NCBI GenBank assembly: GCA_013331965.1
Contig: DUFL01000012.1
Location: 1-5,458, forward strand
Source: Candidatus Woesearchaeota archaeon
Lineage (GTDB): Archaea > Nanobdellota > Nanobdellia > Woesearchaeales > UBA10107
Reading direction: 5' to 3'
DNA length: 5,458 bases
Part shown: positions 1 to 4,800 of the stretch, one piece after another
How the letters are laid out: each line of letters starts with the position of its first letter
Numbering within the stretch: position 1 is the stretch's first letter
Made by a program: the position numbers and the translations under genes
The notes under the pieces: generated by a model
Told to the model about the DNA's origin: nothing
Seen by the model: the letters and a program-made list of their open reading frames with translations, nothing else
The model's database searches: none

Positions 1-34
1 CATTTAAGCGATTCTCAAGAATAAGCATGAAAAG

Positions 35-107
35 GGCGAATGCCGAGAGTTGAACTCGGTCCGAGAGCTCCACAGGCTCCCATGCTAACCGTTACACTAC
101 AACCGCC
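35..107 (-). tRNA. tRNA-His (anticodon GUG)
   Basis: A complete cloverleaf can be folded on the minus strand. The anticodon stem GGAGC/GCUCU encloses the 7-nt loop CUGUGGA, giving anticodon GUG (His). The T arm is CCGAG-UUCAACU-CUCGG, and the D arm contains the invariant GG and A14/A21. The acceptor is GCGGUUG with CAUUCGC. An extra encoded 5' G (position 107) faces C73 (position 35), the G-1:C73 pair that is the identity element of tRNA-His. No CCA is encoded, so it must be added after transcription, and a TTTT run follows at 33-30. The acceptor has a U5-U68 mismatch and a G4-U69 wobble, which is slightly odd. There is no intron. Confidence 0.95.
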
Positions 108-130
108 ATATTCTAAAGAGGTAAGAAATT

Positions 131-140
131 GATTTATAAG
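131..140 (-). promoter_or_regulatory. TATA box (box A) of tRNA-His
   Basis: On the minus strand CTTATAAATC is centred about 28 nt upstream of the tRNA 5' end at 107. That is the normal archaeal box A to start distance, and an A-rich BRE-like AAAACC precedes it. The spacing suggests transcription starts at or very near the mature 5' end. Confidence 0.7.
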
Positions 141-150
141 GTTTTGCCAT

Positions 151-173
151 GATACTATTGCCGACCAAGTACC
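151..173 (-). other. Small GC-richer hairpin upstream of the tRNA promoter
   Basis: Read on the minus strand, GGUACU and AGUAUC pair (6 bp, one G-U) around an 11-nt loop containing CGGCAAU. It lies in the gap between the membrane protein gene and the tRNA promoter, directly beyond a dispersed repeat copy. The rest of the 111-257 gap is AT-rich and I see no gene in it. Function unknown; it may belong to the 3' flank of the membrane protein gene. Confidence 0.35.
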
Positions 174-174
174 G

Positions 175-216
175 CACCCATGCTAAATTCTTTTCGTATT
201 AATTAATAATTAAAAG
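175..216 (-). repeat. Dispersed 3'-flank repeat, copy 1
   Basis: On the plus strand this stretch matches the copy at 5121 without gaps over the first 31 bases (25 of 31 identical by eye), and both copies then end in ATTAAAAG after a short length difference. It lies about 40-80 nt past the stop codon of the membrane protein gene, in that gene's sense orientation. Confidence 0.5.
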
Positions 217-257
217 CTATTGTCGTTTTTAAAAGATTGTGCTAACTTAATTCAGAA

Positions 258-794
258 TTACAATGTTTGTGCAGTCTTTCTTGTCTGCATTCTATCTATT
301 ATTTTATTCACAAGATAAGGCGCAATAAAGGCTACGACATAAACAATGGCGATGACAAAAGCGTTCTGTGTCAGCTGCCCCCCAAGCAAAACCTTATCCA
401 AAACAGATGTGACGTTTATCACAATAAAAATGTTAATTACAGCCAAAGCTGGAATGAATACTCCTGCAATGACATGGTGCTTTGGATCGACATTTTCAAT
501 ATCGGTTAATAACAGATTAAAGAAGAACCCAAATGTTAAAGCCAATAATCCTATAATAAAATATAATGTTAATGCATCCTTGACTGTCAATAGAAACGGT
601 ATCAAAACGACAGAAACAACCATATTTGCAACGATAGATATGATTAAAGTCAGCCAATAGACGACTGGATTCATCTGTTTTTGGAAGTAAATCTTTCCGG
701 GGTCGTCTTTGCCATGCAGGATGTTGGCAGCTTTCATAATTTCATCTCTGCTCCACCCTTTTTCTGCAAGTCTGTCTTCGATTGGAACTGGCAT
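258..794 (-). CDS. Four-helix integral membrane protein, archaeal, unknown function
   Basis: This 178-residue protein has a short soluble N-terminal helix (about 5-27, with a GWSRDEI motif), a polar linker, then four hydrophobic segments at about 45-69, 74-97, 107-129 and 145-167, and a basic C-terminal tail. I recall similar N-terminal KGWS-E-I-plus-membrane layouts among uncharacterised DPANN proteins, but no function can be assigned. I chose the ATG at 794 although the frame stays open to an ATG at 983. A TATA box lies 26 nt upstream of 794, implying a leaderless message. The upstream 63 codons are GC-rich, low in hydrophobic order, and overlap inverted repeats and a candidate RNA. It is transcribed alone; the gene before it on this strand ends at 1029. 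Confidence 0.8.
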   Translation of the reverse strand: MPVPIEDRLAEKGWSRDEIMKAANILHGKDDPGKIYFQKQMNPVVYWLTLIISIVANMVVSVVLIPFLLTVKDALTLYFIIGLLALTFGFFFNLLLTDIENVDPKHHVIAGVFIPALAVINIFIVINVTSVLDKVLLGGQLTQNAFVIAIVYVVAFIAPYLVNKIIDRMQTRKTAQTL

Positions 795-815
795 ATTGAT
801 TGTAGCGTAAAGTGT

Positions 816-824
816 GTATAAAAA
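816..824 (-). promoter_or_regulatory. TATA box of the membrane protein gene
   Basis: On the minus strand TTTTTATAC is centred about 26 nt before the ATG at 794. This places the transcription start at or within a few bases of that codon and supports it as the true start. Confidence 0.7.
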
Positions 825-828
825 CCTT

Positions 829-840
829 GCGATAAATCGC
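829..840. promoter_or_regulatory. Inverted repeat GCGAT-AA-ATCGC, candidate operator
   Basis: A perfect 5-bp dyad with a 2-bp spacer lies about 5 bp upstream of the TATA box of the membrane protein gene, next to the BRE position. That placement fits a dimeric transcription factor site acting on TBP/TFB recruitment. No regulator is identified, and a short dyad can arise by chance. Confidence 0.4.
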
Positions 841-858
841 TTTATTCTGCAGTGAGTT

Positions 859-898
859 CCCCGGCCGGATTTTATTCGTAATAATGACGAACTAAAAA
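859..898 (-). repeat. Dispersed 3'-flank repeat, copy 2
   Basis: Bases 859-893 align without gaps to 5123-5157 with 28 of 35 identities by eye, including the shared blocks CCCCGGC and TTCGTAATAAT. The copy contains the palindrome CCGGCCGG (861-868) and the dyad TTCGT/ACGAA (875-879 and 887-891). It lies just past the candidate structured RNA on the minus strand, so it could mark that transcript's 3' end. Confidence 0.55.
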
Positions 899-906
899 CG
901 TTTTTG

Positions 907-972
907 CCGCCGGCTCGACCCTTGCTTGTCTGGCAAACTGCCGTTTCCCCGTAAGGGACATCCCCCTCCGGC
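907..972 (-). ncRNA. Candidate structured RNA, family unknown
   Basis: This GC-rich island in an AT-rich region folds on the minus strand. A closing stem pairs GCCGG (972-968) with CCGGC (913-909). Hairpins form from UCCC/GGGA (958-955 with 949-946) and GGCA/UGCC (942-939 with 935-932). CCCUU (957-953) can also pair with AAGGG (923-919), in competition with the first hairpin. A weak box A-like AATAAATAG lies upstream at 992-984, and a repeat copy follows. An open frame runs through it into the membrane protein gene, but its translation looks non-coding and the downstream promoter argues against that reading. Not tRNA, RNase P or SRP RNA. Strand and ends are inferred. Confidence 0.4.
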
Positions 973-1028
973 AAAATCTTCATTCTATTTATTGGGTCTC
1001 ACGTAATGGCGGCAAAAATAATCATTAA

Positions 1029-1490
1029 TCACTCTTTCGGCTTAGAATAATTAATAGCAAAATCAACAAAAGCCTTGGTCTTGTCATAATAGTCATGTAT
1101 TGAATCAATGTTCAGTTCAACAATCCTGTTGTTTTCAAGAATTGCTGACATTGTAACATGTCTTCTAAATTCCTGCCTTCTTGTGAAATTTGCCTGGTCA
1201 ATCTTCCTCATCAGCAGATAAAAATCTATATAATCATTAAATTCTGCGCTGTTTTGGAAGTAGCGTTTCAATACTTCAATCTTCTTCGCCCTGGCGGCAG
1301 GCGATTCATCAATCTTCTTCGTTTCTTTCAGATACCAGACAAGATATTCAAATGTAAAATCAAAGCAGGATATCAGCCTTTCGAGAATATTTTTTATCAC
1401 ATCGACAGTTCTTGTGTATTTCAATGAAACATAGATCATATGGTCTGCGCGCTTTAATTCCCCCACTGCTTCCTCTAAAAATTCATTCAT
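1029..1490 (-). CDS. Small all-helical archaeal protein, second gene of a pair
   Basis: The 153-residue protein is predicted to be almost entirely alpha-helical, soluble and charged, with no signal peptide. A conserved-looking stretch IYVSLKYTRTVDVI lies at about 19-32. At residues 104-111 the sequence RRQEFRRH fits the R-x(4-6)-H spacing seen in HEPN-fold RNases; this is suggestive only, since the family is not established here. I chose the ATG at 1490, which overlaps the upstream gene's stop codon by 8 nt (ATGAATGA) and suits translational coupling, over an ATG at 1517 that would overlap by 35 nt. I recall similar gene pairs in DPANN genomes, without known function. The stop codon is followed by TTTTTGCCGCC at 1018-1008. 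Confidence 0.8.
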   Translation of the reverse strand: MNEFLEEAVGELKRADHMIYVSLKYTRTVDVIKNILERLISCFDFTFEYLVWYLKETKKIDESPAARAKKIEVLKRYFQNSAEFNDYIDFYLLMRKIDQANFTRRQEFRRHVTMSAILENNRIVELNIDSIHDYYDKTKAFVDFAINYSKPKE

Positions 1491-1953
1491 TTGACACCAC
1501 ACTGCTGATCTTTTCATTAAATTCTGCTGCCTTTTCTATAAATGACTTGACATCTTGCTCAGAAATGATCTTTATGTCCTTGAACTGGCTGTCGCAAAGA
1601 ACAAATTTTCTGTCTCTTGAGAACTCCACTGCTGATTTTTTATGATGTTTGCTTAAGTTGTTTATTATTTCTATCGTATTAAGATAATCTTCAAATCTGT
1701 ATTTTTTAACAAGGTTTTGCTTAAAGCTGTTTATCTTTGATTCAGTTGTTTCATGAAAAGGAGGAATGGTTTTTTTGTTTCTTTCTGAAACGAGAAGCAT
1801 TGAAACAGAAGACATAAAGGAATTAAAAATGTGGTCGGAAATTGATAATAAAGTTTTGGGCTCCTTAATCAACGGATAGGTTGTATTAAGAAGATATTTT
1901 GCCATTTGAATTGATTTTAGAGCACTCCGCCTAGACTGAACAATCTTATCCAT
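1483..1953 (-). CDS. Small helical archaeal protein, first gene of a pair
   Basis: This 156-residue soluble protein is mostly helical. Its more distinctive parts are TYPLIKEPK (25-33), an IPPFHETTESK segment (63-73), and KHHKKSAVEFSR (102-113) followed by a KFVLC strand-like segment. No enzyme motif or metal site is recognisable. Its stop codon overlaps the start of the next gene by 8 nt, so the two are almost certainly co-translated, and the products may form a complex (inference from overlap only). The ATG at 1953 has a TATA box about 29 nt upstream and no Shine-Dalgarno site, consistent with a leaderless mRNA starting at or near the codon. Family name not recognised. Confidence 0.8.
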   Translation of the reverse strand: MDKIVQSRRSALKSIQMAKYLLNTTYPLIKEPKTLLSISDHIFNSFMSSVSMLLVSERNKKTIPPFHETTESKINSFKQNLVKKYRFEDYLNTIEIINNLSKHHKKSAVEFSRDRKFVLCDSQFKDIKIISEQDVKSFIEKAAEFNEKISSVVSNE

Positions 1954-1977
1954 AGAAGAATTGGTAAGGGTCGGGTA

Positions 1978-1985
1978 TATTTAAA
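1978..1985 (-). promoter_or_regulatory. TATA box of the helical protein pair
   Basis: On the minus strand TTTAAATA is centred about 28-29 nt upstream of the ATG at 1953. It lies just past the 3' end of nac, so the pair has its own promoter. Confidence 0.65.
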
Positions 1986-2017
1986 GATTATGTGGTTAGA
2001 AGGCTTAAAACGGCTGT

Positions 2018-2347
2018 TTACGGCTTTTTCAGCAGATGTATTGCCTTTGCAATATCCCCGAAAGAATCGTCTAAAGCTGCCCGTGCGAATTCTTTTGAAA
2101 CACCTGCCTGTGAGGCGACCAATTCAATATCTTCTTCAGTGACCTGTGTTATTGCTTTTGTCTCTTCGCCTACAACCTGATATGTTGTCTGCCCCATCAT
2201 GTTTACTTTTGTCACTTTCGGATTCTTGATTAAAATATCCCCTTCGCTCGTTCTTATTATGACTTCAGTAGAATCTATCTCTTCCTGATGAATCCCCATC
2301 TTTTTCATCATGTGGCCAAGCTGTTTTGGATTTACTCCGGGAAACAT
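2018..2347 (-). CDS. nac: Archaeal nascent polypeptide-associated complex protein (NAC alpha)
   Basis: NAC binds ribosomes near the exit tunnel and contacts emerging chains; archaeal NAC acts as a homodimer. The 109 residues match the family size and layout. Residues 1-20 carry the MFPG-N-PKQL-MMKKMG start typical of archaeal NAC, the NAC beta-barrel spans about 24-66 (VIIRTSEGDILIKNP, then VNMMGQTTYQVVG), and the C-terminal UBA domain covers about 70-107 (EEDIELVASQAGVS). The ATG lies 3 nt after the sec61-beta stop codon, with a GGAG Shine-Dalgarno (2359-2356) inside the end of that gene. The two are thus a tight operon, sensible because both proteins handle chains leaving the ribosome. Confidence 0.95.
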   Translation of the reverse strand: MFPGVNPKQLGHMMKKMGIHQEEIDSTEVIIRTSEGDILIKNPKVTKVNMMGQTTYQVVGEETKAITQVTEEDIELVASQAGVSKEFARAALDDSFGDIAKAIHLLKKP

Positions 2348-2350
2348 TTT

Positions 2351-2524
2351 TTACACTCCAAAAATTGAATTTCCGTAGATATGAAGAATTATCTCAAAAA
2401 TGACAACCAAAGCAATTAAAATAATAACAACTTCAGGTTTTAATGCTATCTTTGATTTGAATTCATCAAAATACCTTGTGATTCCTGCCCCTGAGCTTGG
2501 TAATGTTATTTTGTCGTTTGCCAT
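2351..2524 (-). CDS. secG: Preprotein translocase subunit Sec61-beta (SecG of archaea)
   Basis: This 57-residue tail-anchored protein is the small non-essential subunit of the SecYEG/Sec61 channel. The N-terminal cytosolic part carries the family signature LPSSGAGITRYFDE (about 8-21). It is followed by a KPEVVI junction and one C-terminal transmembrane helix at about 32-50, with only a few residues beyond. The ATG at 2524 begins MANDK, the usual start. It follows the RNase P RNA 3' strand by about 10 nt with no Shine-Dalgarno site, so it is either co-transcribed with rnpB and released by processing, or read from a weak TATA-like TTATTTG at 2550-2544 as a leaderless message. It sits in an operon with nac. 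Confidence 0.93.
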   Translation of the reverse strand: MANDKITLPSSGAGITRYFDEFKSKIALKPEVVIILIALVVIFEIILHIYGNSIFGV

Positions 2525-2534
2525 GATTAAAAGT

Positions 2535-2851
2535 GGTCGGATGCAAATAAGCCACCTTTTGTAGGAACCTTAAATGTTGCATTGTGCAACGATGCTCCTT
2601 TTTAGCATTTAACTAAGCGTCGCGGGATGGTACGTTTTTTGCAAAACGTATCTCACTGGACTTGCACCAACCAGGACTCGCCGTTTCATCCGTATTCTTG
2701 TAAACGTCAGGTGTTTTACACCATCACACTTAAACAAGCCGGTATCGTTTCTGTGCGGTTGCCGCAGATTTCTCCGCATGCTTTAACAGCACTGGCACTT
2801 TCTAGGGTGGGCGGACTTTCCTCGTTTCCGAAGCTAAATATGCATCCTACC
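2535..2851 (-). ncRNA. rnpB: RNase P RNA (archaeal)
   Basis: This is the catalytic RNA that cleaves 5' leaders from pre-tRNAs. The core is recognisable by motif: GAGGAAAGUCCGCC near the 5' end, CACAGAAACGA (CR-II/III), GGUGCAAGUCC in the specificity region, and ACAAAAGGUGGCUUA at the 3' end. Helix P4 forms from AAG-U-CCGCC with GGUGG-CUU, including the characteristic bulged U. P1 pairs 2851-2841 with 2545-2535 (10 of 11 pairs). A CUUCG-GAAA-CGAGG hairpin fits P3, and another stem, GCGGA-GAAA-UCUGC, is clear. P2 is not resolved. The length of about 317 nt is normal for archaea. The 5' end agrees with the TATA box 27 nt upstream. Confidence 0.96.
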
Positions 2852-2873
2852 GAATATTAAGAATTGGGAGTGG

Positions 2874-2882
2874 TTTATAAAA
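2874..2882 (-). promoter_or_regulatory. TATA box of rnpB
   Basis: On the minus strand TTTTATAAA is centred 27 nt upstream of 2851, where helix P1 begins. It independently fixes the RNA 5' end. It lies 22 bp from the divergent TATA box of the toxin-antitoxin operon. Confidence 0.8.
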
Positions 2883-2903
2883 CTTGTTGATAGAATCGAA
2901 AGA

Positions 2904-2911
2904 TTTAAATA
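2904..2911 (+). promoter_or_regulatory. TATA box of the toxin-antitoxin operon
   Basis: TTTAAATA, preceded by a purine-rich BRE-like CGAAAGA, predicts a start near 2934 and a short leader of about 18 nt. Antitoxin autorepression at this promoter would be expected from the family but no operator is obvious. Confidence 0.65.
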
Positions 2912-2938
2912 TTCTCACTTATCTTCACATAAATACAC

Positions 2939-2945
2939 AGGAGGT
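2939..2945 (+). promoter_or_regulatory. Strong Shine-Dalgarno of the antitoxin gene
   Basis: AGGAGGT ends 6 nt before the ATG at 2952 and is a full match to the archaeal anti-SD. It contrasts with the leaderless first genes around it and fixes the antitoxin start. Confidence 0.85.
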
Positions 2946-2951
2946 ATAAAC

Positions 2952-3173
2952 ATGGTGAATGTAACATTATCCATACCATCTGAACTAAAACACAAGATGG
3001 ATAGTTTTGAAGAAATAAATTGGAGTGCAGTAGCCAGAGAAGCATTTGATGAGAAGGTCAATGACCTTGAATTCATTAAAAAATTCAAAGCAAAAAGCAC
3101 CATTACGGAAGCTGATGCAATAAAGTTCGGAAGAGAGCTCAATGCAAATCTTGCAAAAAGAAGGATAGCGTAA
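2952..3173 (+). CDS. VapB-like ribbon-helix-helix antitoxin
   Basis: The 73-residue protein starts with a beta-strand segment VNVTLSIPSELK (2-13), followed by a helix around NWSAVAREAFDEKV (24-37). This is the strand-helix-helix pattern of archaeal RHH/CopG-type antitoxins, in which the dimer binds operator DNA through the N-terminal strands. The charged C-terminal half (about 40-73) would wrap and block the toxin. Its TAA overlaps the toxin ATG by 1 nt (TAATG), the usual antitoxin-first arrangement. Start fixed by the AGGAGGT site. The pair is expected to repress its own promoter, which faces that of rnpB. Assignment rests on fold pattern and context. Confidence 0.85.
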   Translation: MVNVTLSIPSELKHKMDSFEEINWSAVAREAFDEKVNDLEFIKKFKAKSTITEADAIKFGRELNANLAKRRIA

Positions 3174-3577
3174 TGGATTTAGTAATAGATGCAAACATTC
3201 TGTTTGCCGCTTTAATTAAGAAAGGGAAAACAGAAGAACTGCTGTTTAAGGATAATCTGCACATTTTTGCTCCGGAATTCATATTTGAGGAATTCGAAAA
3301 ATATTCCAGTTTGATTCTTGAAAAAACTGAACGATCTAAAGAAGAATTTGAAAAATTAATTGAGATTCTTAGAAAAAGAATAAAGATTATTTCAAGTGAG
3401 GAGACTGAAGAATATCTTATTGAAGCTATAAAAATATGTCCAGATAAGAAAGATACTGATTATTTTGCCTTGGCTTTAAAAATGAACTGCGCTATATGGA
3501 GCAATGATAACACTATAAAGGCAAAACAGAATAGAATTGATATATATTCAACTGAAGACTTGATGAAGCTAATTTAG
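3173..3577 (+). CDS. PIN-domain toxin (VapC-like, PIN_2-type)
   Basis: The 134-residue protein is a PIN-domain ribonuclease, a Mg-dependent fold whose VapC members usually cut tRNA or rRNA. The acidic residues are where expected: D6 in LVIDANILFAAL, E39/E40 in the FAPEFIFEEFEKY helix, D94 in PDKKDTDYFALAL, and D112 in IWSNDNTI. The APEF, PD-KD-YFALAL and IWSND phrases resemble the PIN_2 group of Pfam more than classical VapC. All catalytic positions are present, so the toxin looks intact. Translation is coupled to the antitoxin by the TAATG overlap, with an AAGGA site at 3161-3165. Target unknown. Its stop is followed closely by TTTTTGCCGG (3585-3594). Confidence 0.9.
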   Translation: MDLVIDANILFAALIKKGKTEELLFKDNLHIFAPEFIFEEFEKYSSLILEKTERSKEEFEKLIEILRKRIKIISSEETEEYLIEAIKICPDKKDTDYFALALKMNCAIWSNDNTIKAKQNRIDIYSTEDLMKLI

Positions 3578-3594
3578 ATTAGAATTTTTGCCGG
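3570..3594 (+). repeat. Dispersed 3'-flank repeat, diverged copy 3
   Basis: Plus strand, starting within the last codons of the toxin gene: an AT-rich stretch runs into TTTTTGCCGG. The reverse complement resembles the plus-strand reading of the copy at 5121 (shared CCGGCAAAA and a following TAA-rich part). This copy is inverted relative to the others, yet still in the sense of the gene it follows. Confidence 0.35.
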
Positions 3595-3617
3595 CAATAC
3601 CATTATGTATCTCGCCG
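3592..3617. terminator. Hairpin between convergent genes, possible 3'-end signal
   Basis: CGGC (3592-3595) pairs with GCCG (3614-3617), and ATAC (3597-3600) with GTAT (3607-3610), around a CATTAT loop. This gives 8 bp with an asymmetric internal loop. It lies between the convergent toxin and methyltransferase genes, just after a T5 run (3585-3589) on the plus strand. On the minus strand a separate T5 run (3660-3656) follows the methyltransferase stop codon. Archaeal termination mainly uses T-runs, so the hairpin's role is a guess. Confidence 0.35.
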
Positions 3618-3666
3618 ATATTTATTTGAGAAGGATAATTAATCTTTCCTTTTCATTTAAAAAGAA

Positions 3667-4770
3667 CTATTTTTTCCCGAAAACAGCAATCTCGAGCTCT
3701 TCCTGACCATTCTGAAATTTAATCTCTTTAACAAGTTTGACATTCTTTGCCAGTTTTTTCAAATAACTTAAATTCTTCCCCAAAACAACAACCTTCCCTT
3801 TTTTATTCAATAATTCTTTAACCTGGAAAAAGAAATCATCATAAACTTTCTTTATTTGCTGTTCAGCCATATTTGCGCTGGGACACGGAATATTCGTTAC
3901 AATCTCGTCAACACAGCCTTTCTTCCTGAATTTGAAGTCAATCCATTCTATATCCTGCCTTGTAAATTCAATTGATTTCTCAACCGAAGCAATTTTGGCA
4001 TTTTTCTGAGCACACTTAACATCACTCATTGCCGGACTGCTGAGAACAATCCTTGATTTAGTCTTTTTAATATCTTTATCGATTTTATCAAAATTAAATT
4101 TCAAAAACTTACTAAACGCAAAGTTCTTTTTAGAGAAATAATTAGGGCTTCTTTTTGTTAAATACAATGCCGCTTCAATTCCAGTTTCGCCAGAAAGACA
4201 AAATGGATCCAATAATGTTTCACCTTCTTTTAATTCGGCAATTGTCAATAAAATATAATTAATATTTGCATGATAAGATTTTGGATTCGCAAAAACTCGG
4301 TAATCTCTCTTGCTTAGATTAAATCCCGCATAATCAATTCCAATATAAGCATTATTATTGAAAGCATAAACATAAACAATATAATCTGGACTATCCATAG
4401 AAACTTTAATCTTTCCTTTGAATTGCTCGTAAATAATCTCGCCTAAAACAGGCTCAACTTCCTGTGAACTTAAATCAACATCTCCCTGTTTTGCGAACTT
4501 AACACGAAATGTCTTATTCTTGGGAATAATTGAAGTAAAATTTACTTTAATTTTGTTAATATCATCAATTTTATTAAGTTTAATTTTCTCCAATAATGAA
4601 CAAACTTTGATTAAAGATTGCGTTTTATAACAAAGGTATGCAAGTTTTTGTTCGTCACAATCAAACAAAACAACAGAATCTTCTGTTTTGGTCTTTACTT
4701 TAATTAGTTCTTCAATCTCATCAGAAGAATACTTTTCTAATCCTGAATTAGTTACCGCAAACGCCTTCAT
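3667..4770 (-). CDS. THUMP-domain RNA methyltransferase (Trm14/TrmG10-like)
   Basis: The 367-residue protein has the architecture of archaeal tRNA guanine-N2 methyltransferases. An N-terminal ferredoxin-like and THUMP region (about 1-145) binds the RNA acceptor stem. A class I SAM-dependent Rossmann domain follows. NLSKRDYRVF (151-160) matches the linker before the catalytic domain, and DPFCLSGETGIEAALY (188-203) is SAM-binding motif I, with G for the usual G-S-G partly kept. Motif IV, normally N/D-PPY, reads NIPC (293-296), so activity or target may differ. Residues about 205-250 form a lysine-rich insertion. The ATG at 4770 has a TATA box 26 nt upstream, so the message is probably leaderless. 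Exact substrate cannot be told. Confidence 0.85.
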   Translation of the reverse strand: MKAFAVTNSGLEKYSSDEIEELIKVKTKTEDSVVLFDCDEQKLAYLCYKTQSLIKVCSLLEKIKLNKIDDINKIKVNFTSIIPKNKTFRVKFAKQGDVDLSSQEVEPVLGEIIYEQFKGKIKVSMDSPDYIVYVYAFNNNAYIGIDYAGFNLSKRDYRVFANPKSYHANINYILLTIAELKEGETLLDPFCLSGETGIEAALYLTKRSPNYFSKKNFAFSKFLKFNFDKIDKDIKKTKSRIVLSSPAMSDVKCAQKNAKIASVEKSIEFTRQDIEWIDFKFRKKGCVDEIVTNIPCPSANMAEQQIKKVYDDFFFQVKELLNKKGKVVVLGKNLSYLKKLAKNVKLVKEIKFQNGQEELEIAVFGKK

Positions 4771-4791
4771 GAAGTAATTAAGAACAACTCA

Positions 4792-4800
4792 TTTTAAAAA
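4792..4800 (-). promoter_or_regulatory. TATA box of the methyltransferase gene
   Basis: On the minus strand TTTTTAAAA is centred about 26 nt before the ATG at 4770. It overlaps the stop codon of the upstream small gene, so the methyltransferase need not depend on read-through. Confidence 0.55.

Noticed and set aside
151..216. C/D box guide RNA
   Set aside because: An AUGAUA resembling box C is present but there is no CUGA box D at a suitable distance.
267..660. Two plus-strand open frames opposite the membrane protein gene
   Set aside because: They are antisense shadows of a gene with clear transmembrane pattern and promoter, and have no supporting start signals.
905..975. A tRNA in the GC-rich island
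   Set aside because: The terminal GCCGG/CCGGC stem looks like an acceptor, but there is no T-loop UUCRA, no valid anticodon arm and no D arm.
907..985. Fluoride (crcB) riboswitch upstream of a four-helix membrane protein
   Set aside because: GAUG, AAAC and a GGC/GCC stem occur in a tempting order, but the first stem cannot form (G-rich on both sides). The protein also lacks the CrcB signature, and its promoter lies downstream of the element.
2627..2860. A 77-codon plus-strand open frame
   Set aside because: It lies entirely within the complement of RNase P RNA, whose conserved motifs explain the sequence.
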